Of a DNA stretch of 64,000 bases, positions 48,206 to 59,482 are shown piece by piece. Within the stretch, counting starts at the first letter, position 1. Each line of letters opens with the position of its first letter. Source of the stretch: Haberlea rhodopensis (lineage: Eukaryota; Streptophyta; Magnoliopsida; Lamiales; Gesneriaceae); the NCBI GenBank assembly GCA_907163345.1, contig CAJQUN010000033.1, positions 1,505,788 to 1,569,787 on the forward strand, read 5' to 3'. Below the pieces are notes generated by a model. The model was given only the letters and a program-made list of their open reading frames with translations. It was not told the DNA's origin and ran no database searches. A program made the position numbers and the translations under genes.

Positions 48206-49045
48206 ATCATGAGCAGCCGCGCCTTTCATCACGCCTGAGACTGATGTTGGACGTGGTTGAGTTGATCAAGCTTTTCCTATCGTCGGAGCTGAATTCAGAT
48301 CCGTTAATTGCTAGGGTTTTCGAGTTTTGTAGCAATGTCCATCGCGCATTGACTTCCATGAACGTGGAGTTGATATTTTTTTTTGTTCGAATGATGCTTT
48401 GAATATTTAATAAGGAGTTGTAGTTGAATGTATTGATAAAAAAATCAATGATAAGTTTCTTTGTGATGAATGAATTTGACGAGAGAATGAGAAGAATGAA
48501 GAATAAGTGGATAAATTAAAGGCTGATCAATGAAGAAGAAGCACAATGAAAATTTTTGTAATTTTAACCAAAATGGACCTATGTGAACTTATGATTTTTT
48601 GACCTACTAAAGTAAATTATATTTCATCAGCTGATATCGGCTTGTCAGTGCCCCTTATTATATTATGGGCAAAGTTCATGCCTGTACCTTTTACTGAATA
48701 TTTATTCATCCTAGTCCAGGAAAAAAACTTGCAATCATTTAAGTACACCTTAGGTTAAAATGACAAAAGTGTCCTTAATAAGAAAATGCGGACAATTTCA
48801 GAAAATTTCAATCTCTTCCTTTCAGCACTACGTTCCAGCTCTTCCCTTCACCACTGCGATTCAAATCGCTTCGCAAATCTCTCTTGCCAGTTACGATTTC
48901 TTACAGTTGATTTTTCTCTTCATCTCTTCGATTTTTCGTTCCATCACTTTTTTCCAGATTTTTTTTTCAACTCTGGTATGTGTGTGTATGTGTGTTTGCG
49001 TGTGTATGTGTATATATATACTGTTTGTTGCCTTTTGAGGGTTTT
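48206..49045. other. Spacer between the two foldback minisatellites
   Basis: No gene. It includes a TG-rich microsatellite at about 48976-49015. The 92-aa frame at 48760-49038 depends on that microsatellite and is not supported. Confidence 0.4.
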
Positions 49046-49049
49046 TTAG

Positions 49050-50095
49050 TTATTATGCATTGATGTCTATGCTTCTTTGCTCATTTTCAGAATTTACAGT
49101 CTGAAACTTGCAACGAAGAAGATGACCCAGCGAAAAATTAATTGGTGCACGAAAATTATAAAAAATAACTGGTGCACGAAATTTTTTAAAAAGTAACTGG
49201 TGCACGAAAAGATTGAAAATCAGTAACTGATGCACGAAAAATCAGTAACTGATGCACGAAAATTAAAACAGCTACTGATGCAGGAAAATTTACACAAAGT
49301 TAGTGCACCAGTGTTGTATTTCGTGCATCTGTGTTATATTTTAGTGCACCAAGGTTATTTTTCGTGCACCAGTGTTGTATTTTCATGCATCAGTGTTATA
49401 TTTTAGTGCACCAAGGTTATTTTTCGTGCACCAGTATTGTATTTTCGTGCATCAGTGTTATATTTTAGTGCACCAAGGTTATATTTTCGTGCACCAGTGT
49501 TATAAAAAATTTACACAAAGTTAGTGCACCAGTGTTGTATTTTCGTGCATCAGTGTTATATTTTAGTGCACCAAGGTTATTTTTCGTGCACCAGTGTTGT
49601 ATTTTCGTGCATTAGTGTTATATTTTAGTGCACCAAGGTTATATTTTCGTGCACCAGTGTTATATTTTCGTGCACCAAGGTTATATTTTCATGCACCAGT
49701 TACTTTTTATAATTTTCGTGCACCAGTTACTTTTTATCATTTTGTGCACCAGTTATTGTTTTATAATTTTTGTGCACCAGTTACTTTTTTATCATTTTCG
49801 TGCACCAGTTATTTTTTATGATTTTCGTGCACCAAGGTTATATTTTCGTGCACCAGTTACATTTTATGTTTTTCGTGCATCAGTAGCTGTTTTAATTTTC
49901 GTGCATTAGTTACTGATTTTTCGTGCATCAGTTACTGATTTTCAATCTTTTCGTGCACCAGTTACTTTTTATAATTTTCGTGCACCAGTTATTTTTTCTC
50001 TGGGTCATCTTCTTCATTGCAACATCTTGCTGTCAAACTGTAAATTTTGAAAATGAGCAAACAAGCACGGACATCAATGCATACCTTACTTCTTC
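49050..50095. mobile_element. Foldback element with GTGCACCA minisatellite, copy 2
   Basis: Arms 49050-49290 and about 49855-50090 are near-complementary, including 'atgcattgatgtc', 'gctcattttca.aatttacag' and 'gaagaagatgaccca' blocks. The centre is a dense array of ~28-bp units (ttttcgtgcaccagtgttata). Termini beyond the arms are uncertain; the TG and AC microsatellites outside (48976-49015 and 50180-50213) suggest the inverted symmetry extends further. Confidence 0.75.
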
Positions 50096-50099
50096 ATCC

Positions 50100-52216
50100 A
50101 TATGCATCAGTCAAAAAAAAAAAACATACCAATAGACTTTCGATATCTATAATTTAGCATCGGTGTTCAAATTTATAATTCACATACACACACAGTATAC
50201 ACACACACACACGATGAAATGCGCATAGCAAATCCGAAAATTATATTACAGACTAGTCCGAGATCTTCTTCGATTTAAAAAGATTCCAATTCTACGAAAA
50301 TTTAGATGATTCGAGTCAAACATATTTCATGTACAGAACATTTTAGCAAATACTTTTTAGGGATGAAGCGACTAGATGAGGTGACGAGATGATGAAGAAA
50401 ATAATGATCTGAGAATCGCAGGAAAATTTCAGCAGAAAAATTTAAGGTGTGGGGCGACGGGATGAGGAAGAAAATTAAGATCTAAAAGGATGTTTTCAAC
50501 TGAAGGGTATTAATACCTTTTCAAACCAATAGTTAAAAAATTGGACTTATGTGAATATAATTTTCTCCTAAGTGTATTTTTTGGTAAGAAGTTTTTTTTT
50601 TTTGCAGATTTATTTGTAATAAGTTTCTGTAAACAACACATATTTACAATTTTCCCTTATATTATTTATACAGGCACAGGCCCGATCCACATCTTTAGCC
50701 CACACTCCCTTGACGGGGAACCCATTATAAGATTGGATTTGGTTTCAGCCATTCTTTGTAATAATTTCTACTTAGGCGAAATTTAAAAATAGTTTATTCG
50801 ATAAAATATAATATAATAATAAAGTAATTTGAGAAAATTAAAAATTAAATAATGATCATATAAAAAAATTTGAAAACAAAAAAGTGTAATATTTTGGAAA
50901 TGAAAAAGGATGTTTACAAAAAGAATTCAAACATACTCGTAAAATTGAGTTCAACCATGTGTCTAATCAACTCCTTTAATTAATTGGTTGAGCACCAAGA
51001 ATAAAAAAATAAAAAATTCCGTAGAAAATAAATTCAAGTTCCTTTTGGATCGAAGAATTTGAAATAAGTGGATTTCAAGTTTTTCATTCAAATACATCAT
51101 TTATATTTAGATAAGTAATTGATGTATGCATTTCGAATTTTCCAATCATTTTAAATACAAATTTCCCTGTATTTGGAATGTTTGAAATGATAATATTCTA
51201 TATATGATTTTAAACGGGGGCGAAACATAAGGAGGCCAGCCCAGTCTAGCCCTCCTATTATTAAACCCTTCTATTAATGTTGAATTTTATTGAAGTATTA
51301 AGGCGGGCTTTGTAGAAAATATAGAATTTGGGTAGAAATGTTTTAACTGTATAAAATATAATGGCATTCACGAAAAACTATGTTTGGGTACAATAATTTC
51401 TCTTGTTTTATGATCGATTGAAATGTGGTATTTGGGCTGCTGTACGATTTAAAAGATTTGAGTTGCACTGTTACCATCAAAACTACAACTTTTGGTAAAG
51501 CGGCAAGTGTTTGATCATACACACTAATTCATGATTTTTTTTATTAATTATATAATTTTCTTTTTGAAAAAAAACTAAAATAATTTAAAAAGGTGTGATA
51601 TGTCTTTTAGTTTATTGAACCTATTCGTTTATTACGTGATAATTAATTAAACCATTGTTTCTCCAAAAATTTCAATTTTTGTAGAACAATAGGATATATT
51701 TCACTAAAACTAAAATTTCTTTGGACTGTATACAATATTTTTTAACACATACATCTAATTCTATTTATAAATGTCAACAGATTTTAATCTAAGTATATTA
51801 AATTTTCTACACTATTATAAATTAATCAACAATTGTGCCAAAATTTATAAATATAATAGTAAGGTGTGGGATTTTTGGGCTTAGTGTTGAGTCTTCCAAT
51901 TTTAAAAAATAATTAAAGAGAAAAAGAGCAATTTCAACAATAAATCTAAAACATTACTTCGATGATAAAAATGAGTAATTATCTCCTTACAAATTATATT
52001 GTTGTTTATATTAAGCAAAAGTCTACTGGTCAGTAGTCTATAATAAATGAGTTTGATTAAGAAGCTTAGAGTAAAACACAGTATTATTGAAAATATTCGA
52101 TTTATATGTTTTCTTTTGTATTTTATCTTTTTTGAATTTAATTTATTTCTGTATCCGATTGAAATACTATATCACATGTTAGATTGCTATATATATCGAC
52201 GAGTTCATTTTTAATC
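50100..52216. other. Intergenic, nothing recognised
   Basis: AT-rich DNA with short frames only; no repeat ends identified. Confidence 0.5.
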
Positions 52217-52421
52217 AATATTGATGTTACATGAGTAAAATCGCATACAAGTGTCGAGCAAAAATATCCCGAACACAGAGCCCCGAACATGTTACCCGAG
52301 GATGTCAATATTTGCTCAGCTCATTGTTCAAAGCTATAGCGGAAATCCGGGCATAACTGACAATTAACGGGCATGGATGAACGTGCGTTGATGACACGTG
52401 GATTTGTCGGACACGTCTTGA

Positions 52422-52981
52422 TAGAGGTGTGTACCGGTTTTGGTTAACCGGCCGAACCGAACCGAAATTTTTCGGTTCGGTTTTCGGTTTTTTTATTTAA
52501 AAAAAAAGTTCGGTTTTCGGTTCGGTTTTCGGTTACAGGGTTCGGTTAACCAAACCGAACCGAAAACTGAACTTTTAAAACAAATTAATTTTTAATTTTT
52601 TGTAAAAAAATTTAAATGGTTAATAAATATTTTCAATGGTTTCTTTCGTGATCGCATGAATAAAAACTCGTAATTTAACTATTGTTTTCAAGTATAATAT
52701 AATTTATTTTGTTGTCTATTTTAAACTTGACTTTTTAGTATAAATAACTTCAAAATAATATTAAAACTTTTGAATTAAAATGTTAAAAACCATTTTGAGT
52801 CCAATGTATGATTTATTAGTATTTATGTTGGATTTCCTTTCGACTAACAATCCAATTCCAAAATTCAAAAAAAAAAATTAAAAATTAATTTTTTTAAAAA
52901 ATAAAAATTTAAAAACTACGGTTTTAATTGAAACTGAACCAAAAAATTTCGGTTAAAATTGAAACCGAACCGATGAACACA
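52422..52981. mobile_element. hAT-type MITE nested in the LTR
   Basis: About 560 bp with GGTGTGTACCGGTT at left and AACCGATGAACACA at right (imperfect inverted ends), rich in 'ggttcggttttcgg' motifs. It is flanked by CGTCTTGA direct repeats (52414-52421 and 52982-52989), and identity extends to 11 bp (acacgtcttga). It is the same class as the MITE at 18295. Confidence 0.8.
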
Positions 52982-53364
52982 CGTCTTGAGCCAATAATGA
53001 CACGATCAGAGGAGATCGTGTCCCGGATTTGACGTGCATTAATTACCAGATTCAGCACTGTAAATACAAGCATATGGTGTCATTGCAACGGGTTGGACTT
53101 TTTGGGCAAGAAAAAACTCCAAAGACAGCATAGTATATTGTCTGTTTGTTCTTTTTATTCTAGTTCTTTGTTTAATCTCATTGTCCAAATATCGTGTCAT
53201 AGTTTTGGAACCCATCAACTTCCAATAGTGGAAATTTTATATTGGACAAGGTCCGTGGTTTTTCCTTCGTCTTGGATGTTTTCCAAGTAAAAAATTATAG
53301 TGTCTTCTAATTATTTTCTGCAACACTTACTTTACCGCACACAGAAAATAATGAATTACATTAT

Positions 53365-53381
53365 TGGCGCCATCTGTGGGA
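53365..53381 (+). promoter_or_regulatory. LTR-element primer-binding site
   Basis: TGGCGCCATCTGTGGGA follows the LTR end directly. It begins TGG (complement of tRNA CCA) and has the tggcgcc..ctgtggga form common in plant Ty3 elements. Confidence 0.75.
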
Positions 53382-53433
53382 AATCAAAGAGTTAAGACGT
53401 TGAAGTAGGAAAGTATTTTCCAAAAGAAAAAGA

Positions 53434-53805
53434 ATGGTAAGAAGCAAAGGTCGAGACCAGAGCTTGAGGGGGTATATCTCAAATCCTCATTCGCATTCAT
53501 CTCCATCACGTGAAGAAGGAGATGATGATATGTAATTGTCGCATAACCATCCCCCCAAACTGATCCTCGGATATTACCATGGGAATACCATTGGAACAAT
53601 TCACTGAAGTCATGGCGAAAACTAAGGGTAAGGCCATGAAGCAATTTATGATCATACATCAGCAATGAGAAACAAGTAAATAAGAAGATCTGACTTCTTC
53701 AGAAGGACAAGAAGAAAGGCTAAAGAGGCTGATGATCTCTCCAGTCATGTAAGAGAGAAAGGTAACAAAACTCTGCAACATTAGATAGAAGATCTAAAGG
53801 ACGCG
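53434..53805 (+). pseudogene. Truncated gag start of the Tat-like element
   Basis: An ATG at 53434 opens a 33-aa frame beginning MVRSKGRDQ that stops at 53533-53535. The rest to 53805 has scattered stops before fusing to the 3' LTR tail. It is too short to show a domain; assigned from position after the primer site. Confidence 0.5.
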
Positions 53806-53856
53806 CTGCAACACTTACTTTACCGCACACAGAAAATAACGAATCACATCAAATAT

Positions 53857-54153
53857 ATTTTTTATGTAAGAAATGTATAATTTATTAAATTTAGCCCCAC
53901 CTAAATTAAAATTCCTACACGACTGATTTCAAATCTATGAATTTGAATGTTTAGTTTTCAAATTATTATCTCCAAATTAAACATCTCAATCCAGAAAGAA
54001 CGTGGGTAAGATGTAAACAAGAGCCAACGTCGACCTATACAATTCAACCTCAAAAATTCAACCCATAAAGTCAAATTATACATGATGTCAAACTCCCGTG
54101 GGAGGAATATGCTAAATTCCTATGACAAGACCCGTCCCGATATATATATATAT
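53857..54153. other. Spacer, nothing recognised
   Basis: AT-rich flank ending in a TA run (54141-54158) that was the target site of the next element. Confidence 0.5.
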
Positions 54154-54158
54154 ATATA

Positions 54159-54781
54159 TGATGTCATATGACATATTGATTTTCTCGAGTAAAATCCCCT
54201 CAAGAGCCGAACAAGTCATATACCGAACAGAGGACACCGAACCGATAGCACCGAGCTGGGTTTTACCGAACAGCTGCAAAACCCTCCTCGGTTTTCTGGT
54301 CAAAGACTAGCGGAAGACCCGGAGATAACCAACTAATCAACCTGCGTGGATAAACGTGCAATAATGAGGCGCGGATTTCTCGGACACGTTTGTCTCCAGT
54401 TAAGCCACGATCAGAGGACATCGTATTCCGAATCTCCCGCGAACCAATCACTGAGAACAGCCCTATAAATACCCGCAGATAGTCTCACAGTAAGGGGTTG
54501 AAATTTTCTAGACAAAAAGACTCAGAAGAGAACAAATTTATTTCTGTTCGGTCATTTTCATTATTTTTCTAGGATATTCTGATAAGTCATTGGGCGATTG
54601 TCGCTTGTGTGAGGAGAGTCTTGTAAATCATCAACGTTTATACTAAAGTTTATACTGGACTAGGTCCCGTGATTTTTCTCTCAATTTGAGGGTTTTCCAC
54701 GTAAAAAATCTTGGTGTGTTTATCGTTATTTTTCATTAACGCTTTATTCTATCTTATACTCTAAAATATCGAATCGCGTCA
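54159..54781 (+). mobile_element. Upstream LTR of the Tat/Retand-like element
   Basis: 623 bp from TGATGTCATATGACA to CGCGTCA, with a TATA region (ccctataaatacc, ~54460). It is flanked by ATATA on both sides (54154-54158 and 54782-54786), although both lie in TA microsatellites. It is not followed by a primer site but by sequence that also follows the 3' LTR. Confidence 0.88.
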
Positions 54782-55073
54782 ATATATATATATATATTAT
54801 CTTGACTTTAAAAAACCAGAGTCAACTTCCAAAATCATTCCAGCTTAGATGGTTGAAATAAAATTGATGTGTGACTCAACGAAAGTGACATGTAAATTTG
54901 TTCTATTTCACGCTATTTATTTAATATATATGTACACATTAGATGTTTTTTAATCCATTAAGTGGATCATATTTCAATTAATTATTAATTCGTAGCTATT
55001 AATTTACTTGTTTTCCCTTACTCCATTTCTTTTTTGAAAATCTATGTTCCTCTAATGGATTACAACAAATTAT
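54782..55073 (+). repeat. Duplicated 3'-flank segment (copy 1)
   Basis: After the TA run, this matches 62462-62741 almost base for base (about three differences seen by eye). It is therefore host flank of the 3' LTR, placed here together with an LTR copy. Confidence 0.85.
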
Positions 55074-55120
55074 AATTATTAATTCGTAGCTATTAATTTA
55101 CTTGTTTTCCCTTACTCCAT
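55074..55120 (+). repeat. 47-bp direct repeat at the rearrangement junction
   Basis: Copies 54979-55026 (aattattaattcgtagc.. to ..cttactccat). Immediately after it the retroelement RNase H sequence begins, so the junction was formed by a template jump or slippage. Confidence 0.85.
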
Positions 55121-56670
55121 ACTCGTGAAGAAAAAGATTGGAGCTTGTTTATAGAGGGTCATCCACTCAAATAGGAAGCGCTGCAGGAGTTCTACTTGTC
55201 AATCCAGAAGGAGAAGAAATTGCCATTGCTATTCAGTTCGGTTTTCATTCCTCAAACAATGAAGCCGAATTCGAAGCTCTCCTGTCGGGTTTACGAGTAG
55301 CATTAGATGCCGGAGCTTGGAAAGTAAAAGTGTTCATGGATTCAATGCTGGTTGTTCAGCAGGTAAATGGGGTATACAAGGTGAAAGAAGAAAAGTTGAA
55401 AAAATATGTGGAGAATGCCCAAACATTAATGACTCAGTTCCAGGAAGTGGAGTTGAAGCAAATACCACGAGAGGATAATAGCCGAGCCGATAAACTCGCA
55501 AAGTTGGCCAGTTCCATTCATGAGTGGAAGGACAGGAAAGTACTGGTACATGATCTTTTGGTCTCGCACGTAGCTATCAACAAGATAATGAATTTAGAGC
55601 CCTGTATTATATCTGATTGGCGAGAACATATCATTAAATTCTTAAAAACCAAGGTGTTGCCATCAGACCCAAAGGAAGCTGCTCGGGTAAAGAGAGGGGA
55701 GAAGCGCTTCGTGTTAGTGGAAGGTAAATTGTTCAAAAAGGGATTTTCAACTCCCTTCTTACAATGTGCATCAATACAAGAAGGAGAACATTTGCTAAAG
55801 GAGATTCACCAAGGTTGTTGTGGAAATCATTTGGGAAGTAATATGTTGTATCAGAAAGCTCTTCGAGCAGGATACTATTGGCCCAGCATGAGAGAGAATG
55901 CCAAAGAAATTGTTAAAAAGTGTAACAACTGCCAGAAACATGCAAGTTTGTCTCATATGCCCGCGGAGGTCTTAAATAGCAGTGTTACCTCCTGTCCCTT
56001 CGATCAGTGGGGGATGGACATCGTTGGACCTTTTCCTCTTTCCACAGGACAAAGGAAATTCCTCCTAGTAGCAGTTGAGTATTTTACAAAATGGGTGGAA
56101 GCTGAGCCTTTGGCAAAAATAACTGAGGAGGAAATCATTAAATTTCTATGGAAAAGCATAGTACGTCGATTCGGAACACCAAGGAGAATAATTTCCGATA
56201 ATGGGAGGCAGTTTCAGGGGAAGAAAGTACAGGGATGGTGCGAGGATATGAGAATCAGGCAAGTATTCATGTCGGTGGCCTACCCGCAGTCAAATGGGCA
56301 AGTCGAAGTTATTAACCGGATTCTATTACATGGGATTAAGACGAAGCTGGAAGGAGCCCGAGGAGAATGGGTAAACGAACTACCTGGAGTCTTGTGGGCC
56401 TACCGAACAACTCCGCGGGTATCTACAGGGAAAACTCCGTATAGCCTGGTATACGGTTCGGAGGCCCTCACTCCAGCAGAAATTGGAGTTGAATCTCTCC
56501 GAATACAATGTTATGAGCCCGAGCAGAACGAGGATAGAAGAAAGCAAGAGCTAGATGAGATTGATCAACTAAGAGAACAAGCTGTCACAAAAGCGAGCTT
56601 GTTCGGAATTTTAATTGTTTACTCCTGGGATCGGGATGTTTGGTCCACGTTTAAACTTAAAATTGCCTAA
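55121..56670 (+). pseudogene. Ty3 Tat-like RNase H and integrase (pol 3' half)
   Basis: The long frame (55138-56670, 510 codons) encodes RNase H then integrase. RNase H keeps the Glu of NNEAEFEAL (residue 42), Asp of FMDS (68) and Asp of SRADKLA (118). Its first motif lies upstream in another frame with Glu in place of Asp, so it is frameshifted. Integrase has a complete HHCC finger (His224, His231, Cys262, Cys265) and D-D-E core: Asp294 (WGMDIVG), Asp354 (ISDNGRQF) and Glu390 (SNGQVE), spacing 35. After about residue 486 the frame runs into the 96-bp tandem repeat and stops; the integrase C-terminal domain is missing. Gag, protease and reverse transcriptase are absent upstream. Read with 61807 LTR and polypurine tract, the element lies on the plus strand. 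Confidence 0.93.
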
Positions 56671-59397
56671 GTGTTTGTGCTCAGGGTAGCGAGCTTGTTC
56701 GGAATTTTAATTGTTTACTCGTGGGATCGGGATGTTTGGTCCATGTTTAAACTTAAAATTGCCTAAGTGTTTGTGCTCGGGGTAGCGAGCTTATTCGGAA
56801 TTTTAATTGTTTACTCCTACGATCAGGATGTTTGGTGCAAGTTTAAACTTAAAATTGCCTAAGTGTTTGTGCTCGGGGTAGCGAGCTTGTTTGGAATTTT
56901 AATTGTTTACTCGTGGGATCGGGATGTTTGGTCCACGTTTAAACTTAAAATTGCCTAAGTGTTTGTGCTCGGGGTAGCGAGCTTGTTCGGAATTTTAATT
57001 GTTTACTCGTGGGATCAGGATGTTTGGTCCACGTTTAAACTTAAAATTGCCTAAGTGTTTGTGCTCGGGGTAGCGAGCTTGTTCGGAATTTTAATTGTTT
57101 ACTCGGGGGATCGGGATGTTTGGTCCACATTTAAACTTAAAATTGCCTAAGTGTTTGTGCTCGGGGTAGCGAACTTGTTTGGAATTTTAATTGTTTACTC
57201 GTGGGATCGAGATGTTTGGTCCATGTTTAAACTTAAAATTACCTAAGTGTTTGTGCTCGGGGTAGCGAGCTTGCTCGGAATTTTTATTGTTCACTCGTGG
57301 GATCGGGATGTTTGGTCCACGTTTAAACTTAAAATTGCCTAATTGTTTGTGTTCGGGGTAGCAAGCTTGTTCGGAATTTTAATTGTTTACTCGTGGGATT
57401 GGGATGTTTGGTCAACGTTTAAACTTAAAATTGCCTAAGTGTTTGTGCTCGGGGTAGCGAGCTTGTTCGGAATTTTAATTGTTTACTCGTGGGATCGGGA
57501 TGTTTGGTCCACGTTTAAACTTAAAATTGCCTAAGTGTTTGTGCTCGGGGTAGCGAGCTTGTTCGGAATTTTAATTATTTACTCGTGGGATCGGGATGTT
57601 TGGTGCACGTTTAAACTTAAAATTGCCTAAGTGTTTGTGCAAGGGGTAGCGAGCTTGTTCGGAATTTTAACTGTTTACTCGTGGGATCGGGATGTTTGGT
57701 CCACGTTTAAACTTAAAATTCCATAAGTGTTTGTGCTCGGGGTAGCGAGCATGTTCGGAATTTTAATTGTTTACTCGTGGGATCGGAATATTTGGTCCAC
57801 GTTTAAACGTAAAATTGCCTAAGTGTTTGTGCTCGGGGTAGCGAGCTTGTTCGGAATTTTAATTGTTTACTCCTGGGATCGGGATGTTTGGTCCACGTTT
57901 AAACTTAAAATTGCCTAAGTGTTTGTGCTCGTGGTAGCGAGCTTGTTCGGAATTTTAATTGTTTACTTGTGGGATCGGTATGTTTGGTCCACGTTTAAAC
58001 TTAAAATTACCTAGGTGTTTGTGCTCGGGGTAGCGAGCTTGTTCGGAATTTTAATTGTTTACTCGTGGGATCGGGATGTTTGGTCCACGTTTAAACTTAA
58101 AATTGCCTAAGTGTTTGTGCTCGGGGTAGCGAACTTGTTCGGAGATGTTTGGTCCACGTTTAAACTTAAAATTTCCTAAGTGTTTGTGCTCGGGGTAGCG
58201 AGCTTGTTCGGAATTTTAATTGTTTACTCGTGGGATCGGGATGTTTGGTCCATGTTTAAACTTAAAATTGCCTAAGTGTTTGTGCTCGGGGTAGCGAGCC
58301 TGTTCGGAATTTTAATTGTTTACTCGTGGGATCGGGATGTTTGGTCTACGTTTAAACTTAAAATTGCCTAAGTGTTTGCGCTCGGGTAGCGAGCTTGTTC
58401 GGAATTTTAATTGTTTACTCGTGGGATCGGTATGTTTGGTCCACGTTTAAACTTAAAATTACCTAGGTGTTTGTGCTCGGGGTAGCGAGCTTGTTCGGAA
58501 TTTTAATTGTTTACTCGTGGGATCGGGATGTTTGGTCCAATTTTAAACTTAAAATTGCCTAAGTGTTTGTGCTCGGGGATAGCGAGCTTGTTCAAAATTT
58601 TAATTGTTTACTCGTGGGATCGGGATATTTGGTCCACGTTTAAACTTAAAATTGCCTAAGTGTTTGTGCTCGGGGTAGCGAGCTTGTTCGAGATGTTTGG
58701 TCCACGTTTAAACTTAAAATTTCCTAAGTGTTTGTTCTCGGGGTATCGAGCTTGTTCGAAATTTTAATTGTTTACTCGTGAGATCGGGATGTTTGGTCCA
58801 TGTTTAAACTTAAAATTGCCTAAGTGTTTGTGCTCGGGGTAGCGAGCCTGTTCGGAATTTTAATTGTTTACTCGTGGGATCGGGATGTTTGGTCCACGTT
58901 TAAACTTAAAATTGCCTAAGTGTGTGTTTGTGCTCGGGGTAGCGAGCTTGTTCGGAATTTTAATTGTTTACTCGTGGGATCGGTATGTTTGGTCCACGTT
59001 TAAACTTAAAATTACCTAGGTGTTTGTGCTCGGGGTAGCGAGCTTGTTCGGAATTTTAATTGTTTACTCGTGCGATCGGGATGTTTGGTCCACGTTTAAA
59101 CTTAAAATTGCCTAAGTGTTTGTGCTCGGGTAGCGAGCTTGTTCGGAATTTTAATTGTTTACTCGTGGGATCGGGATGTTTGGTCCACGTTTAAACTTAA
59201 AATTGCCTAAGTGTTTGTGCTCGGGGGTAGCGAGCTTGTTCGGAATTTTAATTGTTTACTCCTGGGATCGGGATGTTTGGTCCACGTTTAAACTTAAAAT
59301 TGCCTAAGTGTTTGTGCTCGGGGGTAGCGAGCTTGTTCGGAATTTTAATTGTTTACTCGTGGGATCAGGATGTTTGGTCCACGTTTAAACTTAAAAA
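56592..59397 (+). repeat. 96-bp tandem repeat array within the retroelement
   Basis: About 29 head-to-tail units of 96 bp (gtagcgagcttgttcggaat .. cctaagtgtttgtgctcggg), mostly over 90% alike. Two units are shortened by ~30-37 bp (near 58130 and 58690). A block holding the short unit, a 'gagcctg' variant and a 'cggtatg/acctaggtg' variant is repeated about 550 bp apart, so higher-order repeats exist. Each unit carries a stop in the pol frame. It lies between integrase and the antisense gene. Confidence 0.97.
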
Positions 59398-59482
59398 TTC
59401 GTTGTTTTACAAAAGGAAATAGCCAAGTGAATAATTTTATTCATGAGCGAAAAGAAATACAAGAAAAGGTAAAAGCTCTACC

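Larger units (their letters stand above)
52222..53851 (+). mobile_element. Internally deleted Tat-like Ty3 element
   Basis: Bounded by target duplication AATAT (52217-52221 and 53852-53856). It consists of a 5' LTR (52222-53363, including a nested MITE), a primer site, a short gag start and only the last ~46 bp of a 3' LTR (53806-53851, ctgcaacacttactttaccg.. to cacatca). That tail repeats the end of the 5' LTR at 53321-53363. The LTR is a diverged relative of the 3492, 54159 and 61807 LTRs (shared ggactaggtcc and gttttcca.gtaaaaaat blocks). Most of the internal region has been lost. Confidence 0.85.

Noticed and set aside
49594..50135. Frames of 70-93 aa with repeated FRAPVTFY-like units
   Set aside because: They are translations of the GTGCACCA minisatellite on a foldback element, not proteins.
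54154..54786. A clean solo LTR with an ATATA target duplication at 54159
   Set aside because: The ATATA flanks lie in TA microsatellites, and the following flank is shared with the 3' LTR at 62395, so the duplication model explains it better than an independent insertion.
55138..56670. A functional integrase gene
   Set aside because: The catalytic triad is intact, but the C-terminal domain is replaced by tandem repeats, RNase H is frameshifted, and gag, protease and RT are missing.
56592..59397. Direct repeats resembling a CRISPR array
   Set aside because: Units are contiguous 96-bp tandem copies with no unique spacers, in a plant retroelement.
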